Shown here: positions 8,519 to 15,717 of the stretch, piece after piece
How positions within the stretch are numbered: the stretch's first letter is position 1
Layout of the letters: every line of letters starts with the position of its first letter
Assembly (NCBI GenBank): GCA_028281635.1
Contig: JANQJM010000185.1
Location: 1 to 34,792 of the forward strand
Length of the DNA: 34,792 nucleotides
Source of the DNA: Pseudomonadales bacterium
GTDB lineage: Bacteria; Pseudomonadota; Gammaproteobacteria; Pseudomonadales; Pseudohongiellaceae
Reading direction: 5' to 3'
The notes under the pieces: model-generated
Databases searched by the model: none
Seen by the model: the letters and a program-made list of their open reading frames with translations, nothing else
What the model was told of the DNA's origin: nothing
Position numbers and translations under genes: made by a program

Positions 8519-9268
8519 CTAGCCTTGAGGACTTTCGGTCATTTGTTGGCAGTATTTTTCCATCTGCTCAGGAAGATCGCTGGGACACTCGCCACAGAGT
8601 CGATTGCCGGGTACGGCATACTCGATAAACGTCGGATGGGGGAGATCGAGCTCGGCCATAGTCTGCACAAATTCTTCTTCGGTGGTGGAATGCCTGATAC
8701 GAGGGTTTCGCGTTCGTTCCTGCGCTATGGACGAGACGAATCTGCCATTGTAGTCATGCCCTGGATAGACCAGCGTCTCCTCAGGCAGATTGTACAGAAT
8801 TTCACTGATGCTTCTATAAAGTTGCGCACTGTCGCCATTCTGAAAATCTGTTCGTCCGCAGCCATCGATCAGCAAGCAGTCGCCGGTAAATAATTTGTCA
8901 TCAATCAGAAAGCAAAAGTGATCATCAGTATGCCCGGGTGTGTAAAGGGGCATGATGTTCAAGTTTCCTACTTGCAGCGGGTTTCTGTCAGAAATCTGTA
9001 CATCGGCGCAAGAGAGATTGTCGATTGCCGGAAAGGCGATCTGGCAGCCTACTTCCTGCCGCAGATGCAGAGCTGCAGTGATGTGGTCTGCGTGGACATG
9101 GGTTTCCAGTGTCATCTGCAGTTGTAGCCCGAGGTCTTTGAGTACGGCAAGATCCCGTTCCATTGTTGGCACAACTGGATCAATCAGGGCTGCCTGCCTG
9201 GTATCTTCACAAGCGATTAGATAGGTGTAGGTGCTGGAGAGTGGCTCAAAGAGTTGTTTGAATATCAT
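8519..9268 (-). CDS. ETHE1-like persulfide dioxygenase (MBL fold)
   Basis: ETHE1-type persulfide dioxygenases oxidise glutathione persulfide to sulfite with a mononuclear iron held by a 2-His-1-Asp site. The 249-aa protein shows the MBL motif THVHADH (residues 56-62), TPGHTDDH, GDCLLIDGCGRTDFQ and PGHDYNGRF. The GCGRTDFQ.GD segment after the metal Asp is specific to ETHE1-like enzymes as opposed to glyoxalase II. The C-terminal tail has CGECP, typical of bacterial PDOs. The ATG at 9268 is preceded by GGAG. No ArsR-type (BigR/SqrR) sensor gene is seen beside it. It leads the operon with the two YeeE-type genes and lies beside the SoxCD-like pair, which could take the sulfite on to sulfate. Confidence 0.9.
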   Translation of the reverse strand: MIFKQLFEPLSSTYTYLIACEDTRQAALIDPVVPTMERDLAVLKDLGLQLQMTLETHVHADHITAALHLRQEVGCQIAFPAIDNLSCADVQISDRNPLQVGNLNIMPLYTPGHTDDHFCFLIDDKLFTGDCLLIDGCGRTDFQNGDSAQLYRSISEILYNLPEETLVYPGHDYNGRFVSSIAQERTRNPRIRHSTTEEEFVQTMAELDLPHPTFIEYAVPGNRLCGECPSDLPEQMEKYCQQMTESPQG

Positions 9269-9430
9269 CGATTGAACTCCGTGGAATCATGAGTTCGATG
9301 TTAAATCGAGAGGTCGGACTTCTAAAGTGGGTAAGCAGTTATTTTCACTCTGGTTGATCTTACGCAACAACTTCGATGCGTTCAGAATCAGCCGCGTCGA
9401 AGTGAGGAAGTGAGGTAGATGCGTAAACGA

Positions 9431-9456
9431 AAACGGCCTCTGATTAGAGACCGTTT
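9431..9456 (-). terminator. Hairpin terminator after the soxCD-like pair
   Basis: AAACGG-C-CTCT, loop GATT, AGAG-A-CCGTTT gives a 10-bp stem with one mismatch. Read on the minus strand, it lies 18 bp after the cytochrome stop and is followed by a short T-rich run (TTTTCGTTT), as expected for an intrinsic terminator. Confidence 0.7.
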
Positions 9457-9474
9457 GTAAATCGAGCTGATCAG

Positions 9475-10011
9475 CTAAAGGATATGACTCCGATCGATAA
9501 ACCCATCGGCATTTGGCATCTCTACGTTGGGAAGCGTCTCAGCATTCAGGATTTCATCTTCACCGACAATACCATTGAGGAACAGCACGTAAGCTACCAC
9601 CTGATAGACTTCTTCATCAGAAAGCGATTTCGGAGCATCCGCTGGCATGGCGCGACGGACAAAGTCGAAAACCGTGCTGGCATAGGGCCAATAGCTGCCG
9701 ACGGTACGTAGCGGTGTGCCTTCGGAATTCATGTCGCCGCCCACGATGACCGTATTGCCTGAGACCCCTTCACCGTTGAGAGCATGACAAGCGGCACAGC
9801 GTGCCTCATAAACCGCTTTACCTTGCCGCGCAGTTCCACTGCCAGAGGGAAAGCCGCCACCATCGGGTTCCGCTATCAGGTCAAACTCTGCCAGCTGCTC
9901 TTCAGTAACCGGCGTGCCAAGCCCCACAGGTTCCTGCGAACTGGAAATGTACGACCAGCAGGCGATGACGCTAATGGTGCAAACACAGCAGCATTTCTTA
10001 AGCGTAGACAT
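9475..10011 (-). CDS. soxD: SoxD-like c-type cytochrome
   Basis: The 178-aa protein starts with a Lys/Cys-rich hydrophobic export segment (residues 1-25) and carries one heme c motif, CAACH (Cys72, Cys75, His76), and a possible Met ligand in RRAMP. The block GGDMNSEG..LRTVGSYWPYASTVFDFVRRAMP is characteristic of the heme domain of SoxD, the electron-accepting subunit of SoxCD. I chose the ATG at 10011 rather than a frame extending to 10167, because the extra 52 residues have no export signal and are antisense to coding sequence. The start overlaps the SoxC stop by 14 bp, indicating coupling. Classical SoxD carries two hemes; this form has one, so it is a short variant. It probably passes electrons from the molybdoenzyme to the respiratory chain. 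Confidence 0.88.
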   Translation of the reverse strand: MSTLKKCCCVCTISVIACWSYISSSQEPVGLGTPVTEEQLAEFDLIAEPDGGGFPSGSGTARQGKAVYEARCAACHALNGEGVSGNTVIVGGDMNSEGTPLRTVGSYWPYASTVFDFVRRAMPADAPKSLSDEEVYQVVAYVLFLNGIVGEDEILNAETLPNVEMPNADGFIDRSHIL

Positions 10012-11263
10012 TGCGTACCTCGCCTGCCGAGTTAACGCCCCAGCTTTGAATACAGTGGTTGTGGTAGGTGGTAATAAGGCCTTTATCCGCAATAATGGAG
10101 TCGCGGGTTGGCTGTACATTACCCAGACTGTCAGTTGCCCGGCTCTGCAAAATGGCATCACCGCCATCCCATTCCCAGGGAATGCTGAACCGCGTCAGGG
10201 ATTTCTCGCTCTGATGACTGTCAATCAGCGCATCCGCCCAGCTGCGCCCGCCGTCAGCACTTACTTCCACGCGACGAATAGTGCCGGACCCTGACCAGGC
10301 AATACCGGTTACGCGATAGATGCCGCGTCGATTTAACGACATTTGTCCGGAGGGAGAGGTGATGAGCGACTTGGTTCCCATCGGAAACGTAAATTTCAGA
10401 CTGCTGCGATCAGGCAGGGTATCGGTGTACTTGCTGGTTTCATCACGGAAGTGAGGCGACTCATTGGTGAGTTTGAGTTGAGTAAGCCACTTCACGCTGG
10501 TATTACCTTCCCAGCCAGGGTTAAACAGACGCATTGGATAGCCTTGTCCTGGCATGACCGGCTCGCCGTTTTGAAACAATGCCACCATGGAGTCGTCCAT
10601 GGCTTTTCCGATGGGTACAGAGCGGCCCATACTGGCAGCATCTGCACCTACCGCCGCTACCCAGTTGGCTTCGGGTAACACGCCCGCTTCATCCAGCAGG
10701 GTAGACAATGGAATTCCTGTCCATTCGGCACAGGACACCAGGCCATGCAGACTCTGCGCCGTGCCATTTGGATCGGGATCCCGTTGCCTGAGCACCGCGC
10801 CACTGTTGCCGGAACACTCCAGGAAATAAATCTTGCTGACCATGGGGTAGCGCAAAAGATCTTCATAGCTGAACACCAATGGCTGGCGAACGAGTCCGTT
10901 GATGACCAGTTTGTGCTGCGCGGGATCGATATCCGGAATACCTGCATGGTGACGTTCGAAGTGCAGCGCATTGGGAGTAATGGTTCCCTGCAAGTGCTGC
11001 AAAGGGGAGCGGGACGAGCCGCCGCCGGGGTAGATTGGGTTTGGATTACCAGCCATGCGCATCATGTTTTCGGCATGAGACGAGCGGCTGCCATAGGCAC
11101 TCGCGCTGGTACCTGGGGCCTTCGACCATTCAGGAATCTGCAGGTCTTGTCCAAGCACCGAGTTGGCAACAGCCATACCGGCACCGCCCAGACCAAGGCC
11201 TAGCAGGTGGCGCCGATTAATCAGACCATTGCCAGCAACTTTTTCCATTTCTTGTTTCTTCAT
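9998..11263 (-). CDS. soxC: SoxC-like sulfite/sulfane dehydrogenase, molybdenum subunit
   Basis: This 421-aa sulfite-oxidase-family molybdoenzyme has a Tat signal (NRRHLLGLGLGGAGMAVA, residues 16-33). The segment around residues 88-114 (LQHLQGTITPNALHFERHHA and on to DIDP) is typical of SoxC. The molybdenum-binding Cys150 lies in YFLECSGNSG. A C-terminal dimerisation domain begins near PSGQMSLNRRGIYRVTGIAWSG. SoxC with SoxD oxidises protein-bound sulfane sulfur on SoxYZ, and relatives oxidise sulfite. No soxYZ, soxXA or soxB is present here, so with the persulfide dioxygenase next door a sulfite-oxidising role seems more likely. The final ~14 bp overlap the cytochrome gene. Twin-arginine export fits a periplasmic site. 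Confidence 0.9.
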   Translation of the reverse strand: MKKQEMEKVAGNGLINRRHLLGLGLGGAGMAVANSVLGQDLQIPEWSKAPGTSASAYGSRSSHAENMMRMAGNPNPIYPGGGSSRSPLQHLQGTITPNALHFERHHAGIPDIDPAQHKLVINGLVRQPLVFSYEDLLRYPMVSKIYFLECSGNSGAVLRQRDPDPNGTAQSLHGLVSCAEWTGIPLSTLLDEAGVLPEANWVAAVGADAASMGRSVPIGKAMDDSMVALFQNGEPVMPGQGYPMRLFNPGWEGNTSVKWLTQLKLTNESPHFRDETSKYTDTLPDRSSLKFTFPMGTKSLITSPSGQMSLNRRGIYRVTGIAWSGSGTIRRVEVSADGGRSWADALIDSHQSEKSLTRFSIPWEWDGGDAILQSRATDSLGNVQPTRDSIIADKGLITTYHNHCIQSWGVNSAGEVRNVYA

Positions 11264-11284
11264 CGCTGTTACCGCTTTAACAAA

Positions 11285-12844
11285 CTAGTTGATTGCAACG
11301 AAGCGCTTGGCTTCCTGCACTGATGGCAGGGTGTCATCGCTCCAGATCATTAACAGTTGCGCATACTTCCGGTCAGCATTCTCATCATCGCCCATGGCCG
11401 CATAAGCACGAGCAGCACCTAACAGCGAAAGTGGGCGGTTTGGCAGACGTAATAGAGAGGTCTCAAACAGTTCAGCCGCTTCGGCAGTGTTGCCCAGCTC
11501 CAGATGAATCTCGCCAGCCAATTCATGAATTGGCTTCAATGGTGTTGCTGCACCATTAGGCAGACGCCCAGCTTCCTTTCTAGCTATGGCGTCTTTCAGC
11601 AGTGCATCTGCTTCTTCAGCCGCAGCCATGCCATGGCGTTTCACCTTCGCCAGTGCAGTCACCTGTGCATACATGATTTGCAGGTTGGCATTATTGGGGC
11701 TATCTGAGGCGAGTTGACCCAGACGCTCGGCAACGCGATCGGCCAGATCCAGCTCGCCGAGATTAGCCGCACTCATTCCCAAAGCCAATAACTGGTCACC
11801 AGTGAGATCATTGTTGAGTTCAGTCAGTTGCCAATTACGAGTCTCGATAGTGTGGCGCGCTTTCATGATCTTAAGTGTATTGGTAGAGCGCTCGTCACCA
11901 GGATTTTCGGAGAGAGTTTCTTCGGCGCGGGTGATCCACAGTTTGGATCGTTCCAGGTCGCCCCGTTGCAGATCGCCATACTGACCCCAGTCCGAAGCAT
12001 GATTCTGTTCGCCCACTGCATCACCTGGCTTCCACAGTTCGCGCGCAACCAGATACGCGGAGTCATTCCACTCAGCCACATAGTCCCACATGCCATGCTG
12101 AATAAAGATGTGAGAAGGCATATGTCGGGCATGGGAAACTGCTGGTGCGATGTCGCGATACTTCAATGCGGCTTCAAGCGCGATAGGTGCATGAATCGGA
12201 TCATCAAAGGCGTGAATCACGTAATGTGCCGCACCGGGGTGATTGTCATTGCGCTTGAACAGTTCCAGAGCCAGGGCACCAGCCTTCATGTTCATGCGTT
12301 CACGCATTTCACCCGAGGCACCGGCAGCAGCCAGGGTTGAAACTGTATAGAAGGCAATGACCTCATCGTCATCCGGATACTTTTCATAGACCTCTTCCAT
12401 GGCTTGGTTCCAGGCGATACGGCGTTCAGGCATGCCGCCTGGTGTCGTGGCATACGCCTCAGCGGCCTTCAGAAATCCTTTTTCTCTGTCAGTGGGTGCC
12501 TTCGCTAACCTGAGTTCAGGGGTTGGTGCCAGCCGCTCCAACACCGCGGCTGGTCCATCACTCATGGGGCCAAAGAAGGGGTGCTGATAGGTAAAGACTT
12601 CACCCCAATAGGCCATGGCGAAATCAGGATCCAGTTCCTGGGCTCTGCGAAAAGCGGCCTGAGCCTGGGTATTGCCAAAGCTGTGCAAGTAGCCGACACC
12701 CAGCATGAATTGTTCCTGGGCTTCCGCATTTTGGGTGGAAGTTGGAAAATCATAAGTGCCTACCCGAGGAACATCTGCTGCCTGGACACTTAGAGAAATG
12801 AAACAAAAACCAACAATTACGGAGAAAAATGAACGAAGAGACAT
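11285..12844 (-). CDS. Secreted TPR protein with a conserved His-rich core
   Basis: The 519-aa protein has a signal peptide (residues 1-22, ending SVQAA) and TPR-like helical repeats in both halves (for example QAAFRRAQELDPDFAMAYWGEV and AAELFETSLLRLPNRPLSLLGAARAYAAMGD). Between them lies a block not explained by TPR alone: NDNHPGAAHYVIHAFDDPIH, then SHARHMPSHIFIQHGMWD and EQNHASDWGQYGDLQ. The density of invariant-looking His, Asp and Trp suggests a metal or catalytic site. This block recurs in a widespread family annotated only as tetratricopeptide-repeat protein; no function is known to me. It lies 21 bp upstream of the SoxC start, on the same strand, so it may be transcribed with soxCD. 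The ATG at 12844 is preceded by GGGGTTAC. Confidence 0.8.
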   Translation of the reverse strand: MSLRSFFSVIVGFCFISLSVQAADVPRVGTYDFPTSTQNAEAQEQFMLGVGYLHSFGNTQAQAAFRRAQELDPDFAMAYWGEVFTYQHPFFGPMSDGPAAVLERLAPTPELRLAKAPTDREKGFLKAAEAYATTPGGMPERRIAWNQAMEEVYEKYPDDDEVIAFYTVSTLAAAGASGEMRERMNMKAGALALELFKRNDNHPGAAHYVIHAFDDPIHAPIALEAALKYRDIAPAVSHARHMPSHIFIQHGMWDYVAEWNDSAYLVARELWKPGDAVGEQNHASDWGQYGDLQRGDLERSKLWITRAEETLSENPGDERSTNTLKIMKARHTIETRNWQLTELNNDLTGDQLLALGMSAANLGELDLADRVAERLGQLASDSPNNANLQIMYAQVTALAKVKRHGMAAAEEADALLKDAIARKEAGRLPNGAATPLKPIHELAGEIHLELGNTAEAAELFETSLLRLPNRPLSLLGAARAYAAMGDDENADRKYAQLLMIWSDDTLPSVQEAKRFVAIN

Positions 12845-12999
12845 GGTGTAACCCCACTATCCAGTATTATTCTGAGTTCAAGGTTGCCAAGACTGCTGCT
12901 GCAATGCAAATGCTTCTTTGTGTCGTATTGTGGCACCTTTGTTACGAGTTTAAGATATTGATTTTTAAGAAATAATATTGATATTTGAGAGTATTTGAA

Positions 13000-13515
13000 A
13001 TGCTTATTCGTCTGCTGTTCCTAGCACTTTGTATTCTGCTGAACATTTCTCAGGTAGTAGCCCAACAAACGGGTTGTGAAGCGCTGGAAGGATTTTCAGA
13101 TTTTGATTTCTGGGTAGGGGAGTGGGAAGTGTTTGACAGCAATACTGGCAGTCGTGCCGGAGAGAATTCCATTGTGAAGATGGAGGACGGTTGTATGCTG
13201 ATGGAAAGCTGGAGTGGGGGTGGAGGAGTGACTACCGGTACCAGCATCAACTACTACAATCCGGTGACTCGGGAGTGGCGGCAGGTCTGGGTTTCCGGCG
13301 GAGCTTACGCCATCGATATCGTAGGTGGATTGCGTGGTGAGGCCATGGTGTTAGAAGGCAGCCTTTACAATTTCGCTGGTGCGGTGTGGAACTTCCGCGG
13401 CACCTGGACGCCGAATGCTGATGGCAGTGTGCGTCAGTTCTTTGAGCAGTTTAATCACGACACCGAAGAATGGGCGCCCTGGTTTGATGGGCGGTATGTG
13501 CGTAAAGCAGAATAG
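13000..13515 (+). CDS. Small secreted protein, DUF1579-like beta-barrel candidate
   Basis: This is a 171-aa product with a clear signal peptide (MLIRLLFLALCILLNISQVVAQ). The mature part opens with FSDFDFWVGEWEV and continues with GENSIVKMEDGCMLMESW, SINYYNPVTREWRQVWVS, a GGLRG..MVLEG segment, and WNFRGTWTPNADGSVRQFFE. This succession of short strands with aromatic residues resembles lipocalin- or DUF1579-like proteins from environmental bacteria. The ATG at 13000 is preferred over a TTG at 12985 because GAGAG then sits at normal spacing and the signal peptide starts at once. It is divergent from the TPR gene; the 155-bp AT-rich gap between them should hold both promoters. The function is unknown. 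Confidence 0.75.
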   Translation: MLIRLLFLALCILLNISQVVAQQTGCEALEGFSDFDFWVGEWEVFDSNTGSRAGENSIVKMEDGCMLMESWSGGGGVTTGTSINYYNPVTREWRQVWVSGGAYAIDIVGGLRGEAMVLEGSLYNFAGAVWNFRGTWTPNADGSVRQFFEQFNHDTEEWAPWFDGRYVRKAE

Positions 13516-13532
13516 AGCATTCGGCAAACAGC

Positions 13533-14909
13533 TTAGTCTTCAGCGGCAATTTCAACTCTCAGCAAGCTACTACTCTCCACCACGCTGCCATCGACCATTT
13601 TCGGACGAAAGCGCAGTTGCTCCAGTCTCTCCTGCGCTTCTTTTCTTCCATCCTCGATTTGTCTGAAGCCGGTAATAGCTTCCATCGCGGATACTCGCCC
13701 GATGCTGGTTGGAAATCTGTTCGAGTAGAGAAACGAAACTCTGTTCTCTGCTGGTAGTTGCATCGACAGCAATGCGTAATCTGATTCTTCGTCATCGCGG
13801 TGAAAGGAATTGAGTGGACTCGCTATGGTTGGAATAGAGGTGGTCCACTCGGTCAGCATCAGCTGGGAATCAGCAGTGTTATTAGTAGATGGCAATTCCA
13901 CAAGCGCTGCATCTATGTTTGCGTGAAACTGTGGCAATGGAAGTATTCTGGGTTGGCTAAAAAACGCATTGACTCGTTCGCGACTCTCTCCCGAGTCAAT
14001 CAGTAAAGCATAAGCTCGTTCGTAACCTTCGACTGCCAGATCCGAAAAATCGAACAGGTTGTGCCAATCAGCAAGATACAACTCGCTCATTGCCTGCCCA
14101 ACCAGACCAGGCGCATCTGGCTCTGAATAGATGGTTTCTATTTGATTAAGCAAATCGAGACCTTCGAGGTAGTAGATTCTTTTCAGGTCTTTTCTCAACA
14201 TATGCCGGGCACGTGCGCCACTGGTGGAATACTCCTGCAGCGAATCTCGAAAGGTCGTGTTATTTGCCCCGTTGTTGTCGAATATCTTTCGGAACATGTA
14301 ATAGTGCTGGGCTTGTCGATAGAGCAGCGGGACAAGTACAGGACTGTTGTCCCCGTGTAACTGTCGGGCTGCTATGATCATTACCAGATTCAGTTGGTGG
14401 GCCCGGTTAAAATGAAAACCCTGCTCTTCAATTGAATCTTCCGTCACGCCTCGCAGGTGTTGTTCCGCCAGCTCGAGAAAATCATCGATCAGGTTTGCAT
14501 TGAGCGCTACTGGCAGCCGCAGGTAATAGGTAAACAAATACTCCATTTGATCACGAGCATCATCCCAGGCCTGGCGATTCGTGAAATTCTCGATACGTTT
14601 CCTGATAAGGGAGAGTTGGGCGGGGGAATGCAGGCCATTATGGTATCGAGTTATCTGCACGGCACGATCTAATAATGCGTCAGCCTCATCGAATTGATTC
14701 AAGGTCATTAGTCGATCGGCAAGCTGTTCCATGGGCTCAACAAGCGCCATGGCGTCACGGCCGAATTCGAATTCGATGACATCGAGGACTTCACGCGCCG
14801 CTTCCAGTTCTGCCAGCGCCTGGAGATTGCGAGCGGTTTGGTCTTGGGCTGCTGCGAAGGAGCCGAGCAGCAGCAAGGTGCAGGAGGAGATTAGTAGTGT
14901 TGCGCGCAT
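13533..14909 (-). CDS. Secreted helical-repeat protein with a TonB-C-like tail
   Basis: This is a 458-aa protein with a signal peptide (residues 1-21, ending SFAAAQ). Residues 25-110 read as a TPR-like pair of helices (MTLNQFDEADALLDRAVQIT), followed by a long mainly helical region. The C-terminal ~50 residues (GRVSAMEAITGFRQ.EDGRKEAQERLEQLRFRPKMVDGSVVES) resemble the energy-transducer TonB C-terminal fold, with the usual LR(F)RP..xDG pattern. There is no N-terminal membrane anchor or proline-rich stretch, so it is not a TonB energiser. I infer a periplasmic scaffold or binding protein. It faces the small secreted protein gene convergently, 17 bp away. The function is not recognised. Confidence 0.75.
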   Translation of the reverse strand: MRATLLISSCTLLLLGSFAAAQDQTARNLQALAELEAAREVLDVIEFEFGRDAMALVEPMEQLADRLMTLNQFDEADALLDRAVQITRYHNGLHSPAQLSLIRKRIENFTNRQAWDDARDQMEYLFTYYLRLPVALNANLIDDFLELAEQHLRGVTEDSIEEQGFHFNRAHQLNLVMIIAARQLHGDNSPVLVPLLYRQAQHYYMFRKIFDNNGANNTTFRDSLQEYSTSGARARHMLRKDLKRIYYLEGLDLLNQIETIYSEPDAPGLVGQAMSELYLADWHNLFDFSDLAVEGYERAYALLIDSGESRERVNAFFSQPRILPLPQFHANIDAALVELPSTNNTADSQLMLTEWTTSIPTIASPLNSFHRDDEESDYALLSMQLPAENRVSFLYSNRFPTSIGRVSAMEAITGFRQIEDGRKEAQERLEQLRFRPKMVDGSVVESSSLLRVEIAAED

Positions 14910-15050
14910 CCCACGTTGCCTCCCAGGGATTGACAGATCGCTAACTTTTTAACACTACGCTACTGGCCTGGTACCGTCAATTCGCTCATTTCTTAGAGTA
15001 GGAGGAGTAAAAGAGGAAGCGAGTACTAGTTGTTCTCTTCAGGGTAAAAC

Positions 15051-15590
15051 TCATTTTGCCTCATTCTCTTTTAGTACCGGCACCATCGAATCCCAAATGC
15101 CGTCTCTTTTCTGCCGATGGTAGATGGCTGCAATAACATGGGCAGCGATGAGATTCACGCTGGTCCAGTAGGCAATTTCATGCAGCAGGATAACAGCATC
15201 AAGCAGGGTGCCACTTTTAATTCCCGACCAATACAAGCTGCCGATGGTCAATCCTGTTATGGCGATTAATCCCAGGCTTGCATACATCCCGAGATGTACC
15301 GCTTTCGCCAGATTTTTCATCATCCTGGGTGTGTCGTCAGGCAGCACGGTAGGGCGCGTCCTGCGCATATAGAAGAATCTGGCAATCAGGAGAATCAGAA
15401 AAAAGGACGCGTAGGCCATTTCAAACTGCAGCAAGGCAAAGTCTTCGAGTTCCTCAACTTCATCAATCTGTTTGTAAAGCGCAAAGATGAAAACGGCGAT
15501 GAATCCCCAGTGCAGCGTTTTTGCCAGTGCGCTGTGAGATTCGATTGTTAATTGCGAATCTTCAGATACATTGTCTGTATAGACTGTCAT
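15051..15590 (-). CDS. Cytochrome b561-type membrane protein
   Basis: The 179-aa product has four hydrophobic segments and the histidine pattern of prokaryotic cytochrome b561: KTLHWGF (His27), KAVHLGMY (His99), LLHEIAYW (His137) and AAHVIAAIYHRQKRDGIW (His151, with the usual arginine-rich end). Such proteins bind two b-type hemes and pass electrons between the quinone pool and periplasmic or soluble partners such as superoxide. The ATG at 15590 is preceded by GGGGAAAG. It lies 127 bp downstream of the TonB receptor gene on the same strand. The electron partner is not shown by the sequence; the heme- and copper-containing fusions nearby are possible candidates. Confidence 0.85.
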   Translation of the reverse strand: MTVYTDNVSEDSQLTIESHSALAKTLHWGFIAVFIFALYKQIDEVEELEDFALLQFEMAYASFFLILLIARFFYMRRTRPTVLPDDTPRMMKNLAKAVHLGMYASLGLIAITGLTIGSLYWSGIKSGTLLDAVILLHEIAYWTSVNLIAAHVIAAIYHRQKRDGIWDSMVPVLKENEAK

Positions 15591-15717
15591 AGCTTTCCCC
15601 GCATTATTGCCAGAGAGGATCCCTTTTGATCCTGTCTTATGAGATTAGACGAAGCTAACAGCCAAAAGTTTAACTATTCTGGAAAATCGCTTGCTGGCTA
15701 TGTGGCCAGGAATACAC

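Noticed and set aside
10012-10167. N-terminal extension of the SoxD-like cytochrome
   Set aside because: It is out-of-frame SoxC coding sequence with no export signal; the ATG at 10011 gives a proper signal segment and a usual 14-bp overlap.
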